A DNA stretch of 9,658 nt from Saprospiraceae bacterium (GTDB taxonomy: Bacteria > Bacteroidota > Bacteroidia > Chitinophagales > Saprospiraceae), in assembly GCA_027009605.1 (NCBI GenBank), contig JALVCY010000427.1, forward strand, positions 1 through 9,658. The letters run 5' to 3'. Numbering within the stretch: position 1 is the first letter of the stretch; each line of letters begins with the position of its first letter. Position numbers and translations under genes: made by a program. The notes beneath the pieces are model-generated. The model saw nothing but the letters and a program-made list of their open reading frames with translations. It searched no databases and was not told the origin of the DNA. This document shows, one piece after another, positions 1 to 5,717 of the stretch.

Positions 1-143
1 CTATTTTAGGGCAAAAAATAGGCATTTTTGTGGATGTTGACGTAGGGACGCACGGCCGTGCGTCCCTACGTGAAAAAATTTTAGCAAAAACAGGCGCAAA
101 AAGGGCATTTTTTAACCAAAATAGTGGATACCTAAACAGTTAC
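1..143. repeat. Dispersed inverted-repeat element, long copy, cut by the left window edge
   Basis: The first 22 bases are identical to 2795-2816, and 131-148 is identical to 2821-2838, so this stretch and the hairpin at 2777-2833 are related. In this copy the right arm runs 118-143, and its inner 7 bases (118-124) pair with 1-7. The remaining 19 bases (125-143) should pair with sequence just outside the window. Between the arms lie about 110 bases of A/T-rich, partly self-similar sequence (compare 1-29 with 78-113), with a 32-bp palindrome at 40-71. There is no transposase frame. It may be a miniature, non-autonomous element or a large structured repeat. That is inference from two copies. Confidence 0.7.
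40..71. repeat. Perfect 32-bp palindrome
   Basis: Bases 40-55 (ACGTAGGGACGCACGG) are followed directly by their exact reverse complement at 56-71, with no loop. The palindrome is far more G/C-rich than the A/T-rich sequence around it, which suggests a separate origin from its host element. It sits in the interior of the inverted-repeat element at 1-143. It resembles the GTAGGGACG-type palindromic repeats I associate with several bacterial genomes, but I cannot check copy number here. Confidence 0.9.
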
Positions 144-146
144 AAA

Positions 147-252
147 AACCAAATAAAATTTTATAGTCTCAGGAGCAAATTCTAACTTCCAACTTTTCGG
201 AGCAGACCCAACAATTGAACAGAAAGCATTCAATCAAAATAATATTGGGCTA
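147..252. repeat. Dispersed non-coding element, copy A
   Basis: Two 16-base blocks, 147-162 (AACCAAATAAAATTTT) and 192-207 (ACTTTTCGGAGCAGAC), recur exactly at 9350-9365 and 9395-9410. The 29-base gap between them is the same length in both places although its sequence differs. Further shared pieces follow in the same order: ATTGAACAG at 213-221, and an ATAATAT-TGGGCTA stretch ending at 252. The minus strand of both copies is open in the same frame across the two blocks, with peptides SAPKS and KFYLV separated by ten residues. It starts right after the arm of the element at 1-143. Function is unknown. Confidence 0.6.
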
Positions 253-553
253 CTTTTCCAACTATTTCAAGAACTTGGCTTTCCGGAGCAAGCACACTTT
301 CGGAAAGTTAAAACAAAGTGACAATGTGTCTGTTATCAATCCGGTGTTGCGACGTCACTGGTCTTAATACTGAAATAATGTCATCATTTTTCAATTGGCA
401 CGGGATGTGATGTTACAAACCGGAGGCCAATTAGATGTCTCATTTTTCATAAAAATAGTCACCCGGACACTACTCTTGTTCAACTATTTTGACGAAAGTC
501 GAGTACTAGCTCGGTACAAACAATTTTTTAACCAAAATAAAAGCAAAACTTCT
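253..553 (+). other. Upstream region of groESL, no gene seen
   Basis: No convincing gene is seen; the open frame entering groES from 395 lacks homology to GroES before residue 54. The stretch holds a 7-bp inverted repeat (393-399 with 426-432, 26-base spacer) that could be an operator. It also holds a 17-base match (523-539) to 107-123 in the left-end element. TACTCTTG at 471-478 is a one-mismatch version of the Bacteroidota -7 motif, but it has no good -33 element. I find no CIRCE operator (TTAGCACTC-N9-GAGTGCTAA), so HrcA control is not supported. Confidence 0.4.
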
Positions 554-817
554 ATGAAGCCTGTTAATGATCGAATCTTGGTAAAACCTCATAAAGCAGA
601 AGAAACTACGAAAGGAGGGATTATCATTCCTGACACCGCAAAAGAAAAACCCAACAAAGGCGAGATTGTCGCTGTGGGCCCGGGGAAAGACGGGAAAAAA
701 ATGTCCTTAAAGGTCGGACAAACCATCGTCTATGGCAAATTTGCCGGTCAAGAATTAGACCTTGATGGAGAGACCTTTCTTATCATGAGAGAAGATGACG
801 TACTTCTTGTACTGTAA
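554..817 (+). CDS. groES: Co-chaperonin GroES (Hsp10)
   Basis: The product is an 87-residue cytoplasmic co-chaperonin that forms the heptameric lid of GroEL and closes the folding chamber after ATP binding. The protein begins MKPVNDRILVKP, the family's usual start, so the upstream in-frame codons from 395 are not used. The mobile loop is near residues 16-32 and contains the GroEL-contacting segment GGIIIPD. The roof hairpin is about five residues shorter than in E. coli, which fits Bacteroidota GroES and explains the slightly short length. The C-terminal strand reads FLIMREDDVLLVL. groEL follows after 46 bases with no terminator between, so the two are co-transcribed. No Shine-Dalgarno sequence is visible in the A-rich leader. 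Confidence 0.97.
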   Translation: MKPVNDRILVKPHKAEETTKGGIIIPDTAKEKPNKGEIVAVGPGKDGKKMSLKVGQTIVYGKFAGQELDLDGETFLIMREDDVLLVL

Positions 818-863
818 ACTTCTTTACATTTAATCCAAAACTTAATCTAAAAAACGAATAACT

Positions 864-2504
864 ATGGCAAAGGAAATCACCTTTGATACAGAAGCTAGAC
901 AACAACTAAAAGCCGGTATTGACGCACTCGCCAATGCCGTCAAAGTCACGCTTGGCCCGAAGGGGCGTAATGTCGTCATCCAAAAAAGCTTTGGCGCTCC
1001 GACCATCACTAAAGACGGTGTGTCTGTCGCCAAAGAAATTGAATTAGAAGACCCTATCCAAAATTTGGGCGCTCAAATGGTCAAAGAAGTGGCGTCAAAA
1101 ACCAATGATTTGGCCGGTGATGGTACTACGACAGCAACCATTTTGGCGCAAGCTCTAGTCACCGCAGGCATGAAAAATGTAACTGCCGGAGCGAACCCAA
1201 TGGATCTAAAACGGGGCATTGACAAGGCCTCCCAAAAAGTCATTGAATTTTTGAGAGAGTCTTCTGAAAAAATTGGAAATGACATGAACCGCATCAAACA
1301 AGTCGCAGCTATTTCTGCCAATAATGACGACAGTGTGGGCAGCTTAATTGCCGATGCGATGAAAGCTGTTGGGAAAGACGGAGTCATCACCGTTGAAGAA
1401 GCAAAAGGGACTGAAACTTACATGGATGAAGTCATCGGTATGCAATTTGACCGCGGATATTTGTCTCCCTACTTCATCACCAATGTCGATTCTATGAAAA
1501 CAGAATACGACAATCCTTACATCTTGATTACAGACCAAAAGATTGCCAATATGCAGGACTTAGTGCCTATCTTGGAGCAAACTGCCGGTCAAGGTCGAGC
1601 ACTTTTGATTATCGCTGAAGATGTAGAAAGCCAAGCACTTGGTGTTTTAGTGGTCAACCGTTTGAGAGCCAACTTAAAAATTGCAGCGGTCAAAGCGCCC
1701 GGATTTGGAGACAGAAGAAAGGCGATGTTAGAAGATATTGCCGTACTTACCGGTGGCACTGTCATTTCGGAGGAGCGTGGCTTTAGTTTGGCGAATGTAG
1801 AGCTATCGCACTTGGGCTCTGCCGAAAAAATTGAAATTGACAAAGACAATACCACCATCGTCAACGGAAAAGGAGATCAAGAAGCCATTGATGCCAGAGT
1901 GAAACAAATCAAGCAGCAGATTGAAACCACGACTTCTGACTATGATCGGGAGAAACTCCAAGAGCGCTTAGCGAAATTGGCCGGTGGGGTGGCCGTCCTT
2001 TATATCGGCGCCCCTACCGAAGTAGAAATGAAAGAAAAGAAAGACCGTGTAGATGATGCCCTTCATGCGACAAGAGCTGCTGTAGAAGAAGGTATTGTGG
2101 CGGGTGGCGGCACCATATTGGTGAGAGCCATTAGTGCTTTATCCAATCTAAAAGGCAGCAATGAAGATGAGAACATCGGTATCCAAATCGTCAAAAAGGC
2201 TTTGGAAGCACCGGTCAGAACCATTTCAGAAAACGCCGGCGTTGAAGGCTCCGTAGTCTTCCAAAGAGTCAAAAACAGTCGTGGAGATACGGGCTACAAT
2301 GCCCGCTTAGACAAATTTGAAGACCTGAAAAAAGCGGGCGTCATCGACCCCACCAAGGTCACTAGAGTGGCACTTGAAAATGCGGCTTCTATTGCCGGTA
2401 TGGTCTTAACTACTGAGTGCGTTATTACTGACAAACCGGAACCTGCAGCTCCTGCGCCTCCTATGGGCGGCGGTATGCCGGGTGGTATGCCGGGCATGAT
2501 GTAA
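864..2504 (+). CDS. groEL: Chaperonin GroEL (Hsp60)
   Basis: The product is a 546-residue chaperonin subunit forming a double heptameric ring that folds cytoplasmic proteins with ATP and GroES. The full family length is present. The equatorial ATP site shows VTLGPKGRNVV (28-38) and GDGTTT (85-90, with the magnesium/ATP Asp at 86). The ATP-hydrolysis Asp is D398 in VDDALHATRAAVEEG. The apical domain lies roughly at 190-370. The protein ends in the flexible GGGMPGGMPGMM tail, which is typical of group I chaperonins. It is the second gene of the groESL bicistron and is followed about 25 bases later by a strong intrinsic terminator. No other groEL copy is visible in the window. Nothing about the protein is unusual. 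Confidence 0.99.
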   Translation: MAKEITFDTEARQQLKAGIDALANAVKVTLGPKGRNVVIQKSFGAPTITKDGVSVAKEIELEDPIQNLGAQMVKEVASKTNDLAGDGTTTATILAQALVTAGMKNVTAGANPMDLKRGIDKASQKVIEFLRESSEKIGNDMNRIKQVAAISANNDDSVGSLIADAMKAVGKDGVITVEEAKGTETYMDEVIGMQFDRGYLSPYFITNVDSMKTEYDNPYILITDQKIANMQDLVPILEQTAGQGRALLIIAEDVESQALGVLVVNRLRANLKIAAVKAPGFGDRRKAMLEDIAVLTGGTVISEERGFSLANVELSHLGSAEKIEIDKDNTTIVNGKGDQEAIDARVKQIKQQIETTTSDYDREKLQERLAKLAGGVAVLYIGAPTEVEMKEKKDRVDDALHATRAAVEEGIVAGGGTILVRAISALSNLKGSNEDENIGIQIVKKALEAPVRTISENAGVEGSVVFQRVKNSRGDTGYNARLDKFEDLKKAGVIDPTKVTRVALENAASIAGMVLTTECVITDKPEPAAPAPPMGGGMPGGMPGMM

Positions 2505-2527
2505 GCTTTGGCGCTTACGCTAAAAAT

Positions 2528-2565
2528 AAAAAAAGTCCTTTCGGAAACGAAAGGGCTTTTTTTTT
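2528..2565 (+). terminator. Intrinsic terminator of groESL
   Basis: A 9-bp stem (core CCTTTCG at 2537-2543 with CGAAAGG at 2548-2554, plus a G-C and a G-U pair below it) is capped by a GAAA tetraloop. A run of nine T follows (2557-2565), and the A-run at 2528-2534 can pair with it. It begins about 24 bases after the groEL stop. Confidence 0.95.
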
Positions 2566-2597
2566 GTCCTAGAGATGAATGGTGAAAAAGATGAGAA

Positions 2598-2694
2598 AGT
2601 TGAATCGCTCGCCTTCGGCTCGCTGGTTGAGTCACGTCCCGATTACTATCGTGGATTCGGACTTCGTTAAGTTGAGACGCTTCGCTGGTTGTAG
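2598..2694. repeat. Degenerate direct repeats (AGTTGA...CGCTGGTTG units)
   Basis: The unit at 2598-2631 begins AGTTGAATCGCT and ends CGCTGGTTGAG. A shorter unit at 2670-2694 begins AGTTGAGACGCT and ends CGCTGGTTGTAG, lacking about nine internal bases. A third start (AGTTGAA) follows at 2696. These lie between the groESL terminator and the 25-bp-arm hairpin, in the 324 bases between groEL and the rplY terminator. Frames crossing this region are not supported as genes. Confidence 0.5.
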
Positions 2695-2776
2695 AAGTTG
2701 AAACCCAAGCAGAAAAAAAACAAAGCACAAAACAGAGCCCTTCCCCAAGAAAATAATGATAAACCTGTAAAAAAAA

Positions 2777-2833
2777 GTAACTGTTTAGGTGCTCCTATTT
2801 TAGGGCAAAAAATAGGAGCACCTAAACAGTTAC
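2777..2833. repeat. Inverted-repeat element with 25-bp perfect arms, short copy
   Basis: The arm 2777-2801 (starting GTAACTGTTTAGGTGCTCC) is the exact reverse complement of 2809-2833, with a 7-base loop (AGGGCAA, 2802-2808). A-runs flank it on both sides. It shares its terminal 12-13 bases and its loop region with the longer element at 1-143, while the arm segment GTGCTCC differs from that copy. It lies just past the rplY terminator, so transcripts should seldom cross it unless read-through occurs. There is no coding capacity. Confidence 0.85.
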
Positions 2834-2870
2834 AAAAAAAAAGCCGATTACGTTTGTAATCAGCTTTTTT
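2834..2870 (-). terminator. Intrinsic terminator of the rplY transcript
   Basis: On the minus strand, AAAAAAGCTGATTAC pairs across an AAAC loop with GTAATCGGC and is followed by nine T (2834-2842). The only irregular position (2845/2862) is a C-A mismatch on the plus strand but a tolerable G-U pair in minus-strand RNA. That indicates the terminator serves rplY, whose stop lies about 20 bases away. Six T on the plus side (2865-2870) may give weak activity in the other direction. Confidence 0.9.
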
Positions 2871-2889
2871 ATATCTTACAGAGAGGCGT

Positions 2890-3522
2890 TTATTCAGCAG
2901 CAGCTTCAGTAGTTGCACCTTCTTCGCCTTCAGTTCCTTCTTCGCCTTCTTCATCTTCCCCTAATACACTCTTAAGAGCTCTTGGTACAATAACCTGTCC
3001 AATGGGAGTGTTTGGTTCATCTAGGATTTCGACACCTTCTTCAAGTTCTAAATCTTTAACTTTAATGGCCTGTCCCAGCCCCAAGTTGCTGATATCCACA
3101 GTTAAGGCAGGAATGATCTGACCGGGTAAAACTTTAATTCTAATCTTTCTGACTTGCTGTAAGAAAGCACCACCATCTTTAACACCGATGGGGTTACCAA
3201 CAAACTTAATCGGAAGAGAAATCTTCACAGGAACTCCATCTCTCAAACGAATAAAGTCAATATGCATAATTTCGTCTGAAACCGGATGCATTTGAACATC
3301 CTTGACAAAACAACGATGAGACGCTCCGTCCACATTAATATCCGCCACGATGAACTCATTGGTAAAAATAAGTGATTTTACATCATTATGCTTAACCGCA
3401 ATCTGCGTTTGGGTATCCCCACCATAAATGATAGCAGGTATCAAGCCCGCTGCTCTAGTTGCCTTTGCGGCTTTTTTCCCAGAAGCTGCCTTTAATTCGG
3501 CATGTAATTGAACAGTTTCCAT
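2890..3522 (-). CDS. rplY: 50S ribosomal protein L25 (general stress protein Ctc type)
   Basis: This 210-residue ribosomal protein binds 5S rRNA in the large subunit. The N-terminal L25 domain (about 1-92) shows GLIPAIIYGG (26-35) and the conserved VKDVQMHPVSDEIMHIDF stretch (73-90). The C-terminal TL5-type domain (about 97-185) shows PVKISLPIKFVG, VKDGGAFLQ and VDISNLGLGQAIKV. A low-complexity acidic and Ala-rich tail (187-210) is common in long bacterial L25 proteins. The start codon gives the standard METVQLHAELK beginning. prs lies 113 bases upstream on the same strand, the familiar prs-ctc pairing. A TATCTTTGCA motif about 43 bases before the start suggests rplY also has its own promoter. 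A terminator follows. Confidence 0.95.
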   Translation of the reverse strand: METVQLHAELKAASGKKAAKATRAAGLIPAIIYGGDTQTQIAVKHNDVKSLIFTNEFIVADINVDGASHRCFVKDVQMHPVSDEIMHIDFIRLRDGVPVKISLPIKFVGNPIGVKDGGAFLQQVRKIRIKVLPGQIIPALTVDISNLGLGQAIKVKDLELEEGVEILDEPNTPIGQVIVPRALKSVLGEDEEGEEGTEGEEGATTEAAAE

Positions 3523-3565
3523 AAAACTTAAAAATTTTTCCGTTTCCCGATTTGGTTTGGGGATG

Positions 3566-3573
3566 CAAAGATA
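3566..3573 (-). promoter_or_regulatory. Putative -7 promoter element for rplY
   Basis: The minus strand reads TATCTTTGCA here, a full match to the Bacteroidota -7 element TAnnTTTG. It lies about 43 bases before the rplY start codon, in the 113-base gap after prs. I could not find a well-spaced -33 TTG partner. Confidence 0.55.
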
Positions 3574-3635
3574 CCGTTTTATTCAAAATAATGTGGATAA
3601 AAGCAGTTTTTTTTAGTTTTTTTGTCTTTTCAGAC

Positions 3636-4586
3636 CTATTCGTGCTCCCAATCTTTGAATAAAGCCGAAATGGAGCGGTGCTCATGAGTATTTCGGATGG
3701 CTCTGGAAAACAATTTGGCGCAAGACAAGCGCAATATTTTATCTGATTCTTTCCTTGCGGGAATGGTATCCGTCACGATTAATTGGGTCAACACCGATTT
3801 TTCAATGGTCTCATAGGCATTTCCCGAAAGGACAGCGTGCGTACAAATAGCTTTCACACTATTGGCTCCTTTCTCCAAAAAAGCTTCTGCCGCTTTGGTC
3901 AAAGTCCCGGCGGTATCCACCAAGTCATCCACCAAAATCACATCTTTACCGGCCACTTCTCCTATCACCTGCATGCCGGCGACCTCATTGGCTCGTTCTC
4001 GGTGTTTGTCACAAATGGCCAAGCCGGTATCAAAAATCCTAGAATAAGAACGTGCCCGCTTCACACTACCCGCATCCGGTGATGCAAAAACCGTATTCGA
4101 CAAATCCAAGGTCTTCAAAAAGGGCAAAAATATGGCCTGACTCTTCAAGTGATCCACCGGTATGTCAAAAAATCCCTGAATCTGATCTGCATGAAAATCC
4201 ATTGTCATAATCCGATTCGCTCCGGCGGCTTGAATCAAATTGGCCACTAACTTTGCAGAAATAGGCACTCTGGGCTTATCTTTTCGATCTTGCCGGGCAT
4301 AGCCAAAATACGGAATCACCGCTGTGATATATCCCGCTGAAGCCCGCTTGGCGGCATCAATCATCAACAATAATTCCAGTAGATTATCCGCAGGAGCAAA
4401 AGTAGATTGGATAAAAAAAACATAAGCGCCCCGCACGGATTCATTGAGAATGGGCTGCATTTCGCCGTCGCTAAAAAAGTTGAGTGTTTGATCTCCTAGG
4501 TCTTGCCCAAAATAATCTGCTATGGCTTCCGCCAAATATTGGGTTTCTCTACCCGAAAATAATTTAACGTGGATGAGTGGTAGCAT
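3636..4586 (-). CDS. prs: Ribose-phosphate pyrophosphokinase (PRPP synthetase)
   Basis: This 316-residue cytoplasmic enzyme transfers pyrophosphate from ATP to ribose 5-phosphate, giving PRPP for nucleotide, histidine, tryptophan and NAD synthesis. Length is standard. The catalytic flexible-loop region PYFGYARQDRKD lies at 92-103. The family signature MDFHADQIQGFF, which binds metal and ATP, is at 129-140. The PRPP-binding loop VDDLVDTAGT is at 219-228. The residues after DK (193-194) read HRERANEV, a small variation on the usual KRR-type stretch. It is third in the minus-strand order rluD, acyl-CoA reductase, prs, rplY. A TACATTTGCA motif about 39 bases upstream suggests its own promoter. 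The 66-bp inverted repeat at 4635-4700 separates it from the reductase gene. Confidence 0.98.
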   Translation of the reverse strand: MLPLIHVKLFSGRETQYLAEAIADYFGQDLGDQTLNFFSDGEMQPILNESVRGAYVFFIQSTFAPADNLLELLLMIDAAKRASAGYITAVIPYFGYARQDRKDKPRVPISAKLVANLIQAAGANRIMTMDFHADQIQGFFDIPVDHLKSQAIFLPFLKTLDLSNTVFASPDAGSVKRARSYSRIFDTGLAICDKHRERANEVAGMQVIGEVAGKDVILVDDLVDTAGTLTKAAEAFLEKGANSVKAICTHAVLSGNAYETIEKSVLTQLIVTDTIPARKESDKILRLSCAKLFSRAIRNTHEHRSISALFKDWEHE

Positions 4587-4625
4587 CTGCTTTATATTTA
4601 GATGGCGGAGTATGAATCAATGGTG

Positions 4626-4633
4626 CAAATGTA
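4626..4633 (-). promoter_or_regulatory. Putative -7 promoter element for prs
   Basis: The minus strand reads TACATTTGCA, a full match to TAnnTTTG, about 39 bases before the prs start codon. Its upstream (-33) half falls inside the 66-bp inverted repeat that begins one base away at 4635, so any hairpin or cruciform there would affect polymerase access. No TTG is seen at the expected -33 spacing. Confidence 0.6.
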
Positions 4634-4634
4634 C

Positions 4635-4700
4635 GATTTTTTGATAGACCTAGGTAGAGAAAATTCATGAATTTTCTCTACCTAGGTTCACCAAAAAATC
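4635..4700. repeat. 66-bp inverted repeat overlapping the 3' end of the acyl-CoA reductase gene
   Basis: The inner 40 bases (4648-4687) form a perfect, loopless palindrome with half-site ACCTAGGTAGAGAAAATTCA. Outside it, GATTTTTTG (4635-4643) is the exact reverse complement of 4692-4700, and three of the four intervening positions on each side fail to pair. The axis lies between 4667 and 4668. On the minus strand the right half encodes the last 11 residues of the reductase (DFLVNLGRENS). The stop TGA (4665-4667) is the reverse complement of the final Ser codon TCA across the axis. T-runs lie on the 5' side of the hairpin on both strands, so it is not a normal intrinsic terminator. Confidence 0.95.
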
Positions 4701-5693
4701 CATCACATCCACCCCATCTGCATAATCCATCAGCCCCGGGGTCTGGGTTTGTCCAAACAATACTCCGGGCAAAAAATCCGGGACATTCGCCCCAACCACA
4801 CATTGTATTTCGTTTTCTTTTTGCGCAAGCTTGGCATATAAATGATCCAAGTCTTCATAGTACCCAAAATGCAAGGTACTTATCCGCGAAGCAAGCGATT
4901 CTGCTTCATGCAAGATGATGCAACCATTATTCATATAAAATTCCTTATTCATGACGTACAAGGTAAAAGCATAATCAAAATTATTCTTGTACTTATCATT
5001 TAGGATAATCTCGTTGTAAGTATGCAATTCTTCCAGAAGTGGCTGAAAATCATAGGATTGTGGCACATACAGCTTAGAGACATTGCGGCAACCTAAGCCA
5101 AAATAAGAAAAAATATCCTTGCCTAATGTCCGCAAAGTGTCTCTTGATTCTTGTCCGGTAAGCACGGCCACCGAGTTACGATTATGCCGGATAATATGTG
5201 GATACTTCCCAAAATAGGTTTCAAAATATCGAGCCGTATTGTCGCTTCCGGTGGCAATGACCGCATCAAAATCTTCCAGCCTGGAAACGATGCGAATATA
5301 AGCCTTAGTTTGGGGATTGATTTGCGCAAGCGTGTGTATCATTAAGGTCATCAAAGCACTATCCTTATCTGATAATTTGACTTTGGCAATGTGCCCCGAC
5401 ATAAATACCGCCAGCAAGTCATGGAAGCCAACCAACGGAATATTGCCCGCCAGAATCAAGCCCACAGCCAAAGGAGATACAGCTGATAAATCATAGTGAC
5501 TCACCCATTCCCGTAAGGCCTGCTCGTTCAAAAATTCTTTTTGGATGGCTTCTACAGCGGCATACGAATTTTTTGGAATAAACCATCTGTTTTCGGCATA
5601 AGCCTTCCGGACGGCAGTCTCTAATTCGGGCGGCTTTGCAGCCAAAAAATCTCCCAACTTAACCAAGGCCTGTATTCTGTCTTCTACGTTCAT
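4665..5693 (-). CDS. Acyl-CoA reductase, LuxC family
   Basis: This 342-residue protein of the LuxC-type acyl-CoA reductase family (Pfam LuxC) would reduce an activated fatty acyl group to an aldehyde with NAD(P)H. The N-terminal half holds a dinucleotide-binding-like region, GLILAGNIPLVGF (78-90), followed by MSGHIAKVKLSDKDS. VIATGSDNTARYF (145-157) is a family-typical segment. The likely catalytic Cys is C202 in YFGLGCRNVSKLYVP. The conserved C-terminal part is LMDYADGVDVMDFL (321-334). Bacteroidota commonly carry such a single gene with no lux operon, so luminescence is not implied and the substrate is unknown. It starts 24 bases after rluD and probably shares its transcript. The final residues, including the tail GRENS, are encoded inside the inverted repeat at 4635-4700 and may be an acquired extension. 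Confidence 0.85.
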   Translation of the reverse strand: MNVEDRIQALVKLGDFLAAKPPELETAVRKAYAENRWFIPKNSYAAVEAIQKEFLNEQALREWVSHYDLSAVSPLAVGLILAGNIPLVGFHDLLAVFMSGHIAKVKLSDKDSALMTLMIHTLAQINPQTKAYIRIVSRLEDFDAVIATGSDNTARYFETYFGKYPHIIRHNRNSVAVLTGQESRDTLRTLGKDIFSYFGLGCRNVSKLYVPQSYDFQPLLEELHTYNEIILNDKYKNNFDYAFTLYVMNKEFYMNNGCIILHEAESLASRISTLHFGYYEDLDHLYAKLAQKENEIQCVVGANVPDFLPGVLFGQTQTPGLMDYADGVDVMDFLVNLGRENS

Positions 5694-5717
5694 TTTTCTG
5701 TGTTCCTAAAGGTTATC

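Noticed and set aside
395..553. In-frame 53-codon extension upstream of groES
   Set aside because: The GroES family begins at MKPVNDRILVKP (554). The upstream residues resemble no GroES and share a 17-base stretch with a repeat.
554..2504. CIRCE operator for groESL
   Set aside because: No TTAGCACTC-N9-GAGTGCTAA repeat or close variant was found upstream.
2294..2728. A 144-codon minus-strand open frame across the end of groEL
   Set aside because: It runs through the groESL terminator and degenerate repeats and is antisense to groEL, so it is a shadow frame.
4635..4700. Reading the 66-bp inverted repeat as an intrinsic terminator
   Set aside because: On both strands the run after the hairpin is A-rich and the T-run lies before it, so the required U-tract is absent.
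4665..5693. Bioluminescence gene luxC
   Set aside because: The protein belongs to the LuxC family, but no luxD, luxA, luxB or luxE is present, and lone copies occur in non-luminous Bacteroidota.
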